Shown here: one piece after another, positions 26,837 through 36,506 of the stretch | Layout of the letters: every line of letters starts with the position of its first letter | How positions within the stretch are numbered: position 1 is the stretch's first letter | NCBI RefSeq assembly: GCF_000931465.1 | Contig: NZ_CP010892.1 | Coordinates: forward strand, 1,550,001-1,614,000 | Direction: 5' to 3' | Length of the DNA stretch: 64,000 bases | From: Pseudomonas sp. MRSN 12121 | Lineage (GTDB): Bacteria; Pseudomonadota; Gammaproteobacteria; Pseudomonadales; Pseudomonadaceae | The notes under the pieces: model-generated | Databases searched by the model: none | What the model was told of the DNA's origin: nothing | What the model saw: only the letters and a program-made list of their open reading frames with translations | Position numbers and translations under genes: made by a program

Positions 26837-27778
26837 TCAGCGCTGGATTTCTCGATCGCGATCCAGCTGGTAGGGCAGATCCAGCAGGGTCAGCCCGGGA
26901 CCCTCGAGCGCGCCAAGATGGAGATTGCCATCTTCTGCTGCTTCGGCTTGCAGTACCGCCAGGAGTTCAATGTTTTCTTCGGCCCGGGCGGCGATCACCA
27001 CTTCACCGATGGAGCTGCCGTGGGTCGGGGAGAACAGCAGGGTGCCGGGTTCGGGCAGCTCGTCGGCGTTCAGGGCCGCACGGTAGAGACGGCGCTTGAG
27101 CTTGCCCAGGTACTGCATGCGCGCGACGATTTCCTGGCCGGTGTAGCAACCTTTCTTGAAGCTGACGCCGCCAACGGCCTGCAGATTGAGCATCTGCGGA
27201 ATGAACAGCTCGCGGGTGGCCGGCATCACCTGGCCGATGCCCGCGCGGATCTGGCCCAGCAGCCACTGATTGAGATCGCCTTCGGGGAGTTGCGCGGACA
27301 GCTTCTGGCGCAGGCTCTCGGTCTGGTCCGCCGGGGCCCAGAGCTCGGCCCGGTCCGCCGAAACGCGAATGGCGATCAGGCCATCGTGGCGCGCGACGGC
27401 GCCGTCTTCCGCCGGCAGTTCCAGGCCCAGGTCGGCCAGCAGTGCGGCGGCGTGGTTCAGGCCGAAGCGCGTCCACTGGGCACTTTCGTCGCTGAGCCTG
27501 GCCTTGGAGAACACCGCGTATTTCTTCAGGTCCGCCAGTTGCGGCTCCAGTAGCCCGGTGGCCATGGCCAGCAGGCAGCCATCGCCTTCGAGCAGGATGC
27601 GGAAGCTCGACTGCATGCGGCCTTTCTGGTTACAGCGCGCGCCCAGGCTGGATTGGCCATCGCTGAGATAGTTGAGGTTGCAGGTCAGCTGGCCCTGAAG
27701 GAATTTGCTGGCGTCGGGGCCGCGGACGGCGAGCACGCCTTCGTGGGACAGGGAGCAGAAAAAAGCGGAATCAGCCAT
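26837..27778 (-). CDS. ygfZ: Folate-binding protein YgfZ
   Basis: A 313-residue member of the GcvT-like family. The signature K-G-C-Y-T-G-Q-E is at about residue 211 with the key Cys (GVSFKKGCYTGQEIVARMQYLGKLKRRLYR). YgfZ uses folate to help assemble or repair iron-sulfur clusters, for example in MiaB. It is divergent from sdhE, 149 bases away, the normal neighbourhood in pseudomonads. Confidence 0.92.
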   Translation of the reverse strand: MADSAFFCSLSHEGVLAVRGPDASKFLQGQLTCNLNYLSDGQSSLGARCNQKGRMQSSFRILLEGDGCLLAMATGLLEPQLADLKKYAVFSKARLSDESAQWTRFGLNHAAALLADLGLELPAEDGAVARHDGLIAIRVSADRAELWAPADQTESLRQKLSAQLPEGDLNQWLLGQIRAGIGQVMPATRELFIPQMLNLQAVGGVSFKKGCYTGQEIVARMQYLGKLKRRLYRAALNADELPEPGTLLFSPTHGSSIGEVVIAARAEENIELLAVLQAEAAEDGNLHLGALEGPGLTLLDLPYQLDRDREIQR

Positions 27779-27927
27779 GGGTCATCGCAGGGTAAAAAGT
27801 CTGGCGGACATCATAAGGTGACGCCCTTGAAATGGGTAGTTCACAAAGGATGGGTGGTGCCCGACCAAAGCCGACTGTTCCGGGGGGCGCCTGGCTGTAT
27901 ACTTGCGCTCTATTTGAGGAGTGCTCC

Positions 27928-28182
27928 ATGGTCGAAGATGTTGAACTGAACCGCCTCTACTGGCACAGCCGTCGCGGCATGCTGGAACTGGACGTGTTGC
28001 TGGTGCCATTCGTGAAGGAAGTCTATCCGCAGCTGAACGACGTCGATCGTGCCTGCTACGTCAGGTTGCTCGAATGTGAAGATCAAGACATGTTCGGCTG
28101 GTTCATGGAACGCTCCGAATCCTCGGATCCCGAGTTGCAGCGCATGGTGCGCATGATCCTGGACCGTGTTCAGCCCAAGTAG
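27928..28182 (+). CDS. sdhE: FAD assembly factor SdhE
   Basis: An 84-residue protein with the flavinylation motif RRGMLELD (RGxxE) in [18 protein letters not shown] and the family ending [24 protein letters not shown]. It promotes covalent FAD attachment to succinate dehydrogenase SdhA. GAGGAG upstream supports the ATG at 27928. It overlaps ygfX by 17 bases, the conserved pair. Confidence 0.93.
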   Translation: MVEDVELNRLYWHSRRGMLELDVLLVPFVKEVYPQLNDVDRACYVRLLECEDQDMFGWFMERSESSDPELQRMVRMILDRVQPK

Positions 28183-28618
28183 CTCTTTCGAATGCCGCTG
28201 GCAGCCTTCCAGGCACTTGCTGGCGGCCTATCTCCTGGCCCAGCTGTTCGCGCTGGGCGCCTTGCTGGTTCTCGATATCGCCTCGTGGGTTCGCCTGATC
28301 GGGGTTCTGGCGTGCCTGGGGCACGCGGCCTGGGCGTTGCCCCGGCGGATCCTGCTGAATCACCCCGCGGCTTTTCGCGGTTTGCGCCGCGATGCCGAAG
28401 GCTGGCAACTCTGGAATGCCAGGCAGGGTTGGCAGCCGGTGCAACTGCGTCCCGACAGCCTGGCGTTGCCACTGCTGGTGGTGCTGCGTTTTCGCCTGCC
28501 GGGCGAGCCTTGGGTGCGGTCCATATGCGTACCGCGGGATGCGCAGGCGGCCGATGTGCACCGGCGCCTGCGCGTGCGCCTCAAGTTCAGTCGTCGTAGG
28601 TGGGCGGCACCAGGATAG
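28166..28618 (+). CDS. ygfX: YgfX-family membrane protein
   Basis: A 150-residue protein with two hydrophobic helices near residues 20-60 and a C-terminal cytoplasmic part. The order sdhE-ygfX, with overlapping frames, matches the CptA/YgfX family. It starts at a GTG inside the last codons of sdhE, so translation is coupled. Its 3' end overlaps the convergent nadB by 32 bases. Confidence 0.75.
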   Translation: MFSPSSSFECRWQPSRHLLAAYLLAQLFALGALLVLDIASWVRLIGVLACLGHAAWALPRRILLNHPAAFRGLRRDAEGWQLWNARQGWQPVQLRPDSLALPLLVVLRFRLPGEPWVRSICVPRDAQAADVHRRLRVRLKFSRRRWAAPG

Positions 28619-30203
28619 TGTCCAGGGCCTCGGGCAGCAGGTCCGGGTAGTCGAGGGTGTAATGCAGGCCCCGGCTTTCCTTGCGCTCCATCGCCGAACG
28701 AATCATCAGCTCGGCCACCTGGGCCAGGTTGCGCAGCTCGATCAGGTCGCGGCTGACCTTGTAGTTGCTGTAGAACTCGTCGATTTCATCCAGCAGCAGG
28801 CGTACCCGGTGCTGAGCGCGTTGCAAGCGCTTGTTGGTGCGCACGATGCCCACGTAGTCCCACATGAAGCGCCGCAGCTCGTCCCAGTTGTGCGCGATGA
28901 TCACGTCTTCGTCGGAGTCCGTGACCTGGCTGGCGTCCCAGGCGGGCAGGGCGATCGGCAGGGCGATCTGCGGTAGTTGTTGAAGAATGTCGGCCGCCGC
29001 GGAGCGCGCGTAGACGAAGCATTCCAGCAGCGAGTTGCTGGCCATGCGGTTGGCCCCATGCAGGCCGGTGAAGCTGGTTTCGCCAATGGCATACAGTCCC
29101 GGCACGTCGGTGCGGCCCTGCTGGTCGACCATCACCCCGCCGCAGGTGTAGTGCGCCGCCGGCACCACCGGGATCGGCTCCTTGGTGATATCGATGGAAA
29201 ACTCCAGGCAGCGCTCATACACGGTCGGGAAGTGGTTCTTGATGAAGGCTGCGGGCTTGTGGCTGATGTCCAGGTAGACGCAATCGATCCCCAGGCGCTT
29301 CATCTCGTGGTCGATGGCCCGGGCGACGATATCCCGCGGGGCCAGCTCGGCGCGCGGATCGAAACGTGGCATGAAGCGTTCGCCATTGGGCAGCTTCAGG
29401 TGGGCACCTTCGCCGCGCAGGGCTTCGGTGATCAGGAAGCTCTTGGCCTGCGGATGGTAAAGGCAGGTCGGATGGAACTGATTGAATTCCAGGTTCGCGA
29501 CCCGGCAGCCGGAACGCCAGGCCATGGCGATGCCGTCACCGCAGGCACCATCGGGATTGCTGGTGTAGAGGTAGACCTTGGCAGCGCCACCGGACGCGAG
29601 GATGACGAACCGTGCTCCATAGGTATCGACTTCACCGGTGGCGCGGTTGAGGACATAGGCGCCAAGGCAGCGATCGCCTTCCAGCCCCAGGCGTTTCTCG
29701 GTGATCAGGTCGACGGCGACCCGCTGTTCCAGCAGTTCGATATTCGAGCGTTGCCGGGCCTGGTGCAGCAAGGTCTTGAAGATGGCTGCGCCGGTGGCGT
29801 CGGCGGCATGGATGATGCGGCGATGGCTGTGGCCGCCTTCGCGGGTCAGGTGAAACTCGAACCCGCCGTCCTCATTGCCCGATTGCTCGTCCCGGGTGAA
29901 GGGAACGCCCTGGTCGATCAGCCATTGGATGGCCTCGCGGCTATGCTCGACCGTAAATCGCACCGCCTCTTCATGGCACAGGCCGCCACCGGCATTGAGC
30001 GTGTCGTCGACATGGGATTCGACGGTATCGGTGTCGTCCAGCACGGCGGCGACGCCTCCCTGGGCCCAATAGGTCGAGCCATTGGCGAGGTCGCCCTTGC
30101 TCAATACCGCAATGCGCAGATGACCCGGCAAGGTCAGCGCAAGGCTCAGACCGGCAGCGCCGCTGCCAATCACCAGGACATCGTGTTGAAACTGTTGGCT
30201 CAT
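28587..30203 (-). CDS. nadB: L-aspartate oxidase
   Basis: A 538-residue flavoprotein of the succinate-dehydrogenase/fumarate-reductase family. FAD-binding [17 protein letters not shown] opens the chain; [32 protein letters not shown] and [18 protein letters not shown] are typical for NadB. It oxidises L-aspartate to iminoaspartate, the first step of NAD synthesis. The ATG at 30203 fits the usual size of about 540 residues; a much longer open frame upstream is non-coding. Confidence 0.94.
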   Translation of the reverse strand: MSQQFQHDVLVIGSGAAGLSLALTLPGHLRIAVLSKGDLANGSTYWAQGGVAAVLDDTDTVESHVDDTLNAGGGLCHEEAVRFTVEHSREAIQWLIDQGVPFTRDEQSGNEDGGFEFHLTREGGHSHRRIIHAADATGAAIFKTLLHQARQRSNIELLEQRVAVDLITEKRLGLEGDRCLGAYVLNRATGEVDTYGARFVILASGGAAKVYLYTSNPDGACGDGIAMAWRSGCRVANLEFNQFHPTCLYHPQAKSFLITEALRGEGAHLKLPNGERFMPRFDPRAELAPRDIVARAIDHEMKRLGIDCVYLDISHKPAAFIKNHFPTVYERCLEFSIDITKEPIPVVPAAHYTCGGVMVDQQGRTDVPGLYAIGETSFTGLHGANRMASNSLLECFVYARSAAADILQQLPQIALPIALPAWDASQVTDSDEDVIIAHNWDELRRFMWDYVGIVRTNKRLQRAQHRVRLLLDEIDEFYSNYKVSRDLIELRNLAQVAELMIRSAMERKESRGLHYTLDYPDLLPEALDTILVPPTYDD

Positions 30204-30493
30204 CTGGAGTTTCCGCTCAAAAGCGACCCGGGTCGGGGTTGGCGCGAGACGCCTGGATCGGCGAATCAAGGCAGCCATGCAGCCCACTAGTATATAGAGG
30301 GGGGGATCGGCACAATAGCCGGGCCTTCGTGGCATTATGAAATTATGAAGACGGGAAAAGCGGTTTTGCGCAGCGCTGGTGGATGGCACGAGGTATCCGC
30401 CAAGCCGGCGAACTGGCGACTGTATCGAAGATGTAGCGCCCTTTTTCTCTTCATGGTTACACAATGTTCGTTCTGCACGGCTATAAAGATTGG

Positions 30494-30521
30494 GAACTTT
30501 TGTTACGGCCCCAAACTCAAT
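30494..30521 (+). promoter_or_regulatory. AlgU-type promoter 1 of the algU operon
   Basis: GAACTT, 17 bases, then TCAAT resembles the extracytoplasmic-stress consensus GAACTT-N16/17-TCTGA. The distance to algU (about 250 bases) and the lower -10 match make it the weaker of two candidates. Confidence 0.5.
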
Positions 30522-30687
30522 AGAAGGTTGCCTGATAGAAGGGACAGCGTCGGTTTTATGCAGGACTTGAGTTGCAGTCATGCGGCCCGATTCGACGACA
30601 GGATTATTCGCGCAGCCGGCCTTGCCCGTACTGCGTCTTTCGTGCGTGCCAAAGTCAGAGCCCGCAGGAAACTTGCTTGGAGGGGGA

Positions 30688-30714
30688 GAACTTTTGCGAA
30701 AAGCCCGAGTCTAT
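30688..30714 (+). promoter_or_regulatory. AlgU-type promoter 2 of the algU operon
   Basis: GAACTT, 16 bases, then TCTAT lies about 60 bases before the algU ATG. It is a good match to the sigma-22 consensus and shows autoregulation of the operon. Confidence 0.7.
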
Positions 30715-30773
30715 GTTTGCAAGCCTGATCGTTTAGTTATGCAAGCCTCCTTCGAGCTTATCGAGGAGTGTTC

Positions 30774-31355
30774 ATGCTAACCCAGGAAGAGGATCAGCAG
30801 CTGGTCGAACGCGTTCAGCGTGGCGACAAGCGAGCGTTCGATCTGCTAGTGCTGAAATACCAGCACAAAATTCTCGGGTTGATCGTGCGTTTCGTGCACG
30901 ACACCCATGAAGCCCAGGATGTTGCACAAGAAGCCTTTATCAAGGCTTACCGTGCGCTTGGTAATTTCCGCGGCGACAGTGCGTTTTATACGTGGCTGTA
31001 CCGTATCGCCATCAACACGGCGAAAAACTATCTGGTTTCACGCGGCCGCCGGCCGCCGGATAGCGATGTCAGTTCCGAGGATGCGGAGTTCTACGATGGC
31101 GATCACGGCCTCAAGGATCTCGAGTCGCCGGAGCGTGCATTGCTGCGGGATGAGATCGAAGGCACCGTCCATCGAACCATCCAGCAACTGCCGGAAGATT
31201 TGCGTACGGCTTTAACTTTGCGCGAATTCGATGGTCTGAGTTACGAGGACATTGCGAGCGTCATGCAATGTCCGGTGGGTACCGTGCGCTCCCGGATTTT
31301 CCGCGCTCGGGAAGCCATCGATAAAGCCCTGCAGCCGTTGTTGCAGGAAACCTGA
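30774..31355 (+). CDS. algU: RNA polymerase sigma factor AlgU (sigma-22)
   Basis: A 193-residue ECF sigma factor nearly identical in my memory to P. aeruginosa AlgU: MLTQE opening, LVLKYQHKILGLIVRFVHDTHEAQDVAQEAF for region 2 and LREFDGLSYEDIASVMQCPVGTVRSRIFRAREAIDKAL for region 4. It runs envelope stress and exopolysaccharide genes. GAGGAG lies five bases before the ATG at 30774. MucA, encoded next, holds it inactive. Confidence 0.97.
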   Translation: MLTQEEDQQLVERVQRGDKRAFDLLVLKYQHKILGLIVRFVHDTHEAQDVAQEAFIKAYRALGNFRGDSAFYTWLYRIAINTAKNYLVSRGRRPPDSDVSSEDAEFYDGDHGLKDLESPERALLRDEIEGTVHRTIQQLPEDLRTALTLREFDGLSYEDIASVMQCPVGTVRSRIFRAREAIDKALQPLLQET

Positions 31356-31386
31356 GACAGCGGCGACAGCCAAGAGAGGAACCGCC

Positions 31387-31974
31387 ATGAGTCGTGAAGC
31401 CCTGCAGGAATCGCTGTCCGCGGTGATGGATAACGAAGCGGACGAACTGGAATTGCGTCGGGTATTGAATGCCGTCGACGAAGTGGAAACCCGTGAGACC
31501 TGGGCCCGTTACCAGATCGCCCGCGCGGCCATGCATAAAGAGTTGCTGCTTCCGCGCCTGGATATCGCCGCGGCCGTTTCTGCTGCATTGGCCGACGAAG
31601 CTGTACCGGCCAAGGCTGCTCGCAGCCCATGGCGCAGCCTGGGTCGCCTGGCTGTTGCCGCCTCGGTGACCGTCGCGGTGCTGGCGGGTGTCCGTCTGTA
31701 CAACCAGGACGAGATCGCCGGCGTCGAACTGGCACAGCAATCAAACCAACCGACCCTGGCTGCTCCTCAAGTAAAAGGCCCTGCTGTACTGGCCGGCTAC
31801 AATGAGAGTTCGGAAGCCACGGGGCCTATGGCCAATGGCGTATTGCAAGGTCAGCCAGGCTGGCACGATCAGCGTCTGCCAAGCTACTTGCGTCAGCATG
31901 CTCAACAAGCTGCACTGAAGGGCACTGAAAGCGCTCTGCCTTATGCTCGTGCGGCGAGCTTGGAAAACCGTTAA
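31387..31974 (+). CDS. mucA: Anti-sigma factor MucA
   Basis: A 195-residue single-pass protein. The cytoplasmic anti-sigma domain (MSREALQESLSAVMDNEADELELRRVL) binds AlgU, a membrane helix (LAVAASVTVAVLAGV) spans about residues 85-100, and the periplasmic tail is where AlgW and later proteases cut. The frame is intact, so no mucoid-type truncation is present. Starts 31 bases after algU. Confidence 0.95.
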   Translation: MSREALQESLSAVMDNEADELELRRVLNAVDEVETRETWARYQIARAAMHKELLLPRLDIAAAVSAALADEAVPAKAARSPWRSLGRLAVAASVTVAVLAGVRLYNQDEIAGVELAQQSNQPTLAAPQVKGPAVLAGYNESSEATGPMANGVLQGQPGWHDQRLPSYLRQHAQQAALKGTESALPYARAASLENR

Positions 31975-31982
31975 GGAGGATC

Positions 31983-32945
31983 ATGCGCGCCATCCCTCTA
32001 CTCTCGCTTCTGCTCAGTGGCTGGTTCATTGTTCCAGCCCACGCCGACGAAGCTCAGGACTGGTTGAAGCGTCTTGGGCAAGCCGAACAGCAGCAAAGCT
32101 TCCAGGGTACTTTCGTCTACGAGCGTAATGGTAGTTTTTCTACCCATAACATCTGGCATCGTGTCCAGGATGGTCAGGTCCGCGAGCGGTTGATCCAGCT
32201 CGACGGCTCCGCTCAAGAGGTTGTGCGCGTTGATGGGCGTACCCAGTGTGTCAGCGGTACGCTGGTGGCTGGACTGGGGGATGCCCCCAATTCTTCGGCC
32301 CACTCACTCGATCCGGAAAAACTCAAGAATTGGTACGACCTTTCCGTCATTGGCAAGTCGCGGGTGGCTGGGCGGGCGGCGGTCATCGTTGCCCTGACTC
32401 CGCGTGACCAGCACCGTTATGGTTTCGAATTGCATCTGGACCGCGAGACGGGCCTGCCACTGAAGTCGCTGCTGCTGAACGACAAAGGGCAGTTGCTCGA
32501 ACGTTTCCAGTTCACTCGCCTGGACACGGCGGATGTGCCGCGCGACAGCGAGTTGCAGGCCAGCGCTCAATGCAAGGCCGTTGCTCTTGATAGCGACAAG
32601 GCTTCCGCGGTGAAGAGCGCGCAGACCTGGCACTCGGACTGGCTGCCGCCAGGTTTCGAGCTGACCAGCAGCAGTGCGCGTAAAGATCCCGATACCAAGA
32701 CGATGGTCAACAGTCTGATGTATGACGATGGCCTGGCGCGCTTCTCCGTGTTCCTCGAGCCGCTCAATGGCGCGACGGTGACCGACACACGCACCCAGTT
32801 GGGCCCGACCGTAGCTGTGTCTCGGCGCCTGACTACCCCCGACGGAGAAATGATGGTGACGGTAGTAGGCGAGATACCTATCGGCACTGCCGAGCGGATT
32901 GCCTTGTCGATGCGTACCGACGCCGCTGCGTCCAAGGCGCAATGA
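31983..32945 (+). CDS. mucB: MucB, RseB-like periplasmic regulator
   Basis: A 320-residue periplasmic protein with a signal peptide cleaved near AHADEAQ, then the lipoprotein-like LppX/LolA-type N-terminal domain (SFQGTFVYERNGSFSTHNIWHRVQDGQVRERL) and a C-terminal MucB/RseB domain. It shields MucA from proteolysis and so dampens AlgU. AAGGAGG is five bases before the ATG. Confidence 0.95.
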   Translation: MRAIPLLSLLLSGWFIVPAHADEAQDWLKRLGQAEQQQSFQGTFVYERNGSFSTHNIWHRVQDGQVRERLIQLDGSAQEVVRVDGRTQCVSGTLVAGLGDAPNSSAHSLDPEKLKNWYDLSVIGKSRVAGRAAVIVALTPRDQHRYGFELHLDRETGLPLKSLLLNDKGQLLERFQFTRLDTADVPRDSELQASAQCKAVALDSDKASAVKSAQTWHSDWLPPGFELTSSSARKDPDTKTMVNSLMYDDGLARFSVFLEPLNGATVTDTRTQLGPTVAVSRRLTTPDGEMMVTVVGEIPIGTAERIALSMRTDAAASKAQ

Positions 32946-33029
32946 GGCGCGTCTCTCAAGTGTTCATCGAGCGTTAATGTTGGTTGTGTAAGAGGTCTGC
33001 AATGCCGGCTCTGCAATCGAGATATCTAA

Positions 33030-33044
33030 ATGTTCGGTGAACAT
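33030..33044. promoter_or_regulatory. Palindrome in mucB-mucD gap
   Basis: ATGTTCGGTGAACAT is a 15-base inverted repeat with perfect six-base arms. A possible operator for a mucD promoter; no -35/-10 boxes of good quality accompany it. Confidence 0.3.
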
Positions 33045-33077
33045 TTTCATTTGCAAAACCCCCTGTTTTTTCTTATA

Positions 33078-33101
33078 GGTCAGAGCCACTAGGTTCTGGC
33101 C
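33078..33101 (+). promoter_or_regulatory. Hairpin upstream of mucD
   Basis: GGTCAGAGCC, ACTA, GGTTCTGGCC forms a ten-pair stem with two G-U pairs and no T run. It lies about 90 bases before mucD and may influence mRNA stability. Confidence 0.4.
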
Positions 33102-33191
33102 TTGTCGTTTCCGGAGCAAAAACTACTGCCTGAGTCAGTCGGTATTTCTTGTTCCCTATCGCTTAACCACGCTCGTTGCAATGGGAGCCGT

Positions 33192-34619
33192 ATGTCGATA
33201 CCACGTTTGAAATCCTATCTCTCCATTTTCGCTACTGTGCTAGTGCTCGGCCAGGCTGTTGCCGCACAGGCGGCGGACCTGCCTGACTTCACGCAACTGG
33301 TCGAGCAGGCATCACCGGCCGTGGTCAACATCAGCACCACGCAAAAGCTCCCGGACCGCAAGGTGTCCGCGCAGATGCCCGACCTGGAAGGGTTGCCGCC
33401 CATGCTGCGCGAGTTTTTCGAGCGGGGCATGCCACAGCAGCCGCGTTCGCCGCGGGGCGATCGCCAGCGTGAAGCCCAGTCCCTGGGATCGGGTTTCATC
33501 ATTTCGGCCGACGGTTACATCCTGACCAACAACCATGTGATCGCCGACGCGGATGAAATCCTCGTGCGCCTGGCCGATCGCAGCGAACTGAAAGCCAAGC
33601 TGGTCGGTACCGACCCACGTTCCGACGTGGCGTTGCTGAAGATCGATGGCAAGGACCTGCCGGTGCTGAAGCTGGGTAAATCCCAGGACCTCAAGGCCGG
33701 CCAGTGGGTGGTGGCCATCGGTTCGCCGTTCGGTTTCGACCACACCGTGACCCAGGGCATCGTCAGTGCCATCGGTCGTAGCCTGCCGAACGAAAACTAT
33801 GTGCCGTTCATCCAGACCGACGTGCCGATCAACCCGGGCAACTCGGGTGGCCCGCTGTTCAACCTGGCGGGCGAAGTCGTGGGGATCAACTCGCAGATCT
33901 ACACCCGTTCCGGTGGTTTCATGGGTGTGTCTTTCGCTATCCCGATCGATGTCGCCATGGACGTCTCCAACCAGTTGAAGGCCGGTGGCAAGGTCAGCCG
34001 CGGCTGGCTGGGCGTGGTCATCCAGGAAGTGAACAAGGACCTGGCCGAATCCTTTGGCCTGGAGAAACCGGCCGGTGCGCTTGTGGCGCAGATTCAGGAC
34101 GACGGTCCGGCGGCCAAGGGCGGCCTGCAGGTCGGTGACGTGATCCTGAGCATGAACGGTCAACCGATCATCATGTCGGCGGACCTGCCGCATCTGGTCG
34201 GTGCGCTCAAGGCTGGGGCGAAAGCCAATCTGGAAGTGATTCGCGACGGCAAGCGCAAGAATGTCGAGCTGACCGTAGGTGCGATTCCGGATGAAGACCA
34301 GGCCCTGGACACCATTGGCAAGTCCGGCGCCGAGCGCAGCAGCAACCGCCTGGGTGTGGCTGTGGTCGAGCTGACCGACGAGCAGAAGAAAGCCTTCGAT
34401 ATCAAAGGCGGTGTAGTGATCAAGGAAGTGCAGGACGGCCCAGCCGCGCTGATCGGCCTGCAGCCGGGCGACGTGATCACCCACCTGAATAACCAGGCGA
34501 TCACTTCGACCAAGAACTTCACGGAGATTGCCCAGGCTCTGCCGAAGAATCGTTCGGTCTCGATGCGCGTCCTGCGTCAAGGGCGAGCCAGCTTCATTAC
34601 CTTCAAGCTGGCCGAATAA
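33192..34619 (+). CDS. mucD: Periplasmic serine protease MucD (HtrA/DegP-like)
   Basis: A 475-residue DegP-like protease with a signal peptide ending near AAQAAD. The triad is His115 (TNNHVIADADE), Asp145 (DPRSDVALLKID) and Ser218 (NPGNSGGPLFN), followed by two PDZ domains (about 260-350 and 375-465). It degrades misfolded envelope proteins and restrains AlgU. A mucC gene is missing between mucB and mucD; 246 non-coding bases lie there instead. Confidence 0.95.
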   Translation: MSIPRLKSYLSIFATVLVLGQAVAAQAADLPDFTQLVEQASPAVVNISTTQKLPDRKVSAQMPDLEGLPPMLREFFERGMPQQPRSPRGDRQREAQSLGSGFIISADGYILTNNHVIADADEILVRLADRSELKAKLVGTDPRSDVALLKIDGKDLPVLKLGKSQDLKAGQWVVAIGSPFGFDHTVTQGIVSAIGRSLPNENYVPFIQTDVPINPGNSGGPLFNLAGEVVGINSQIYTRSGGFMGVSFAIPIDVAMDVSNQLKAGGKVSRGWLGVVIQEVNKDLAESFGLEKPAGALVAQIQDDGPAAKGGLQVGDVILSMNGQPIIMSADLPHLVGALKAGAKANLEVIRDGKRKNVELTVGAIPDEDQALDTIGKSGAERSSNRLGVAVVELTDEQKKAFDIKGGVVIKEVQDGPAALIGLQPGDVITHLNNQAITSTKNFTEIAQALPKNRSVSMRVLRQGRASFITFKLAE

Positions 34620-34646
34620 TCCGCGCAGCGGATCGATCGCCAAATA

Positions 34647-34676
34647 AAAAGCCCGCCTCGAAAGAGGCGGGCTTTT
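34647..34676. terminator. Bidirectional terminator between mucD and bepA
   Basis: AAAAGCCCGCCTC, GAAA, GAGGCGGGCTTTT is a 13-base perfect stem with A and T runs on both sides, serving two convergent genes. Confidence 0.9.
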
Positions 34677-34695
34677 TTGTGGGTCCAAGTCTGGC

Positions 34696-36129
34696 TCAGC
34701 GCATCATGTCCTTGACCATCTGCTCCTGATCCATCAGTTCGCGCTGGCGGGCGTCGATTCGCGAGGACAGGGGGAAGTTGCTGCCGGCGCGACGCTTGGC
34801 GAAGTCCAGTTGCTGGATCGCCTGGCGATAGTCGCCGACCAGGGCGAAGTACTCGGCTCGCGCCTGGTGCAGGCCGATGATATTGCCGGACAGGCCGCGG
34901 GTTTCGGCCACCGAATACCACACGTCCGGATCGTCGGGGCGGCTCTTGAGCAGGTTCTCCAGGGCCTTCTCGGCATCAGCCGGACGATTCTGCTTGAGCA
35001 GCAGATCGACCCTGACCTGGTTCAGGGGGTAGTTGCCCGGGTATTGCGCAAGCATCTTGTCCACCCGGGCCTGGGCATCCGCAAAGCGGCTGGTGGCCGT
35101 ATCCAGGTCGATCTGGGCCAGGTTGTAGGTGATGTCGTTAGGCTGCTTGGCCAGCAGCTGCTTGAGGTTCTCCCGGGCATCGTTGAACTGGCTGCCCTTG
35201 ATCTGGGCGATGGCCAGGCCATAACGCGCGATGTCGTTCTTCGGGTTGTCGTCGAGCTGGGCGCGAAAGCGCTTGGCGCCCATGCCCGGAGACTCTTCAT
35301 AGATCAATTGCACCCGTGCACGAATCAACTGGTAGCGCAGGCTGTCTTCCTTGCCGCCGGCCTTGGCCTGTTCGGCGCGGTTGCGGGTGTCGGCGATCCG
35401 CGATTCGGTAACCGGGTGAGTCAGCAGGAATTCCGGTGGCTTGGCGTCGAAGCGGTACTGACGCATCAGGCGCTCGAACATGGTCGGCATGGAGCGCGGG
35501 TCATAGCCGGCTTTTTCCAGGTTGAGAATGCCGATGCGGTCGGCTTCCTGTTCGTTCTGCCGGGAAAAGCGCCGTTGTTCCTGGATGGCAGCGGCCTGGG
35601 TGCCGGCGATGGCAGCGATGCCGGCATCACCGCCACCCGCCGCGGCGAGCACGATACCGGCCAGCAGGGCAGCCATCATCGGTACCTGCATGCGTTGCGA
35701 GGCTTCGACGCCGCGAGCGAAGTGGCGTTGTGACAAGTGAGCCAGTTCGTGAGCCAGCACCGAGGCATATTCGCCTTCGGTCTGGGCATTGAGGAACAGG
35801 CCGCCGTTGACTCCGACAATACCGCCGGGGGCGGCAAAGGCGTTGAGTTGCGGGCTGTTGATCAGGATGAACTCCAGGCGCCGGTCGTTGACCTGGCTGG
35901 TCTCGACCAGTTTGTAGACGCTGGTTTCGACGTAGTCCTTGAGTTGCGGGTCGTTGAGTTGCGAAACCTGGCTGCGCAGCAGCGCCAGCCAGGCGCGGCC
36001 CAGTTGGTATTCCTGTTGTGGCGAGACAATGGCAGAACTGGCATCACCGAGTGACGGCAGGTCGTCGGCGAAGCCTGGTGAGGCGAGCAGGCAAGCGAGC
36101 GTCAGCAGGGTAGGGCGCAAAAAAGTCAT
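34696..36129 (-). CDS. bepA: M48 metalloprotease/chaperone BepA-like
   Basis: A 477-residue periplasmic protein. After a signal peptide (PGFADDLPS) the M48 domain has the zinc motif HELAH at 127-131 with the third ligand Glu in NEQEADRIG; TPR repeats fill the C-terminal half. BepA maintains outer-membrane assembly (LptD, BamA). The start at 36129 gives a clean signal peptide. Confidence 0.9.
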   Translation of the reverse strand: MTFLRPTLLTLACLLASPGFADDLPSLGDASSAIVSPQQEYQLGRAWLALLRSQVSQLNDPQLKDYVETSVYKLVETSQVNDRRLEFILINSPQLNAFAAPGGIVGVNGGLFLNAQTEGEYASVLAHELAHLSQRHFARGVEASQRMQVPMMAALLAGIVLAAAGGGDAGIAAIAGTQAAAIQEQRRFSRQNEQEADRIGILNLEKAGYDPRSMPTMFERLMRQYRFDAKPPEFLLTHPVTESRIADTRNRAEQAKAGGKEDSLRYQLIRARVQLIYEESPGMGAKRFRAQLDDNPKNDIARYGLAIAQIKGSQFNDARENLKQLLAKQPNDITYNLAQIDLDTATSRFADAQARVDKMLAQYPGNYPLNQVRVDLLLKQNRPADAEKALENLLKSRPDDPDVWYSVAETRGLSGNIIGLHQARAEYFALVGDYRQAIQQLDFAKRRAGSNFPLSSRIDARQRELMDQEQMVKDMMR

Positions 36130-36226
36130 GCACAAAGCCTTAGTCGACAAAGAGTCTACTGTAGCCGGACACCAGGCCTTGGACCAGATATTCTAGGCAC
36201 CTTGACGACCCACCCGGAGTGACGCA

Positions 36227-36466
36227 ATGACTGATGCCGTAGCCCACGATGCCGAGCTCGACGCCAGCGGACTGAACTGCCCGCTACCGCTGCTCAAGGC
36301 CAAGATGGAACTCAATCGGCTGGCCAGCGGCGCGGTGCTCAAGGTCATCGCCACCGATGCCGGTTCCCAGCGTGACTTTCGCACCTTTGCCCGTTTGGCC
36401 GGTCATACCCTGCTTCGCGAGGAAGACGAAGCGGGGGTCTACCGTTACTGGCTGAAGAAAGCCTGA
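36227..36466 (+). CDS. tusA: Sulfurtransferase TusA
   Basis: A 79-residue SirA-like fold protein. The sulfur-accepting cysteine lies in GLNCPLPLLKAKMELNRL (CPxPLLKAK), and the ending YRYWLKKA is usual in pseudomonad proteins. TusA relays sulfur for tRNA 2-thiouridine and molybdopterin. GGAG precedes the ATG. Confidence 0.92.
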   Translation: MTDAVAHDAELDASGLNCPLPLLKAKMELNRLASGAVLKVIATDAGSQRDFRTFARLAGHTLLREEDEAGVYRYWLKKA

Positions 36467-36506
36467 GCCGCCCCGAAACCCTCGTGCCTCTTTTTAAGGA
36501 TCATTG

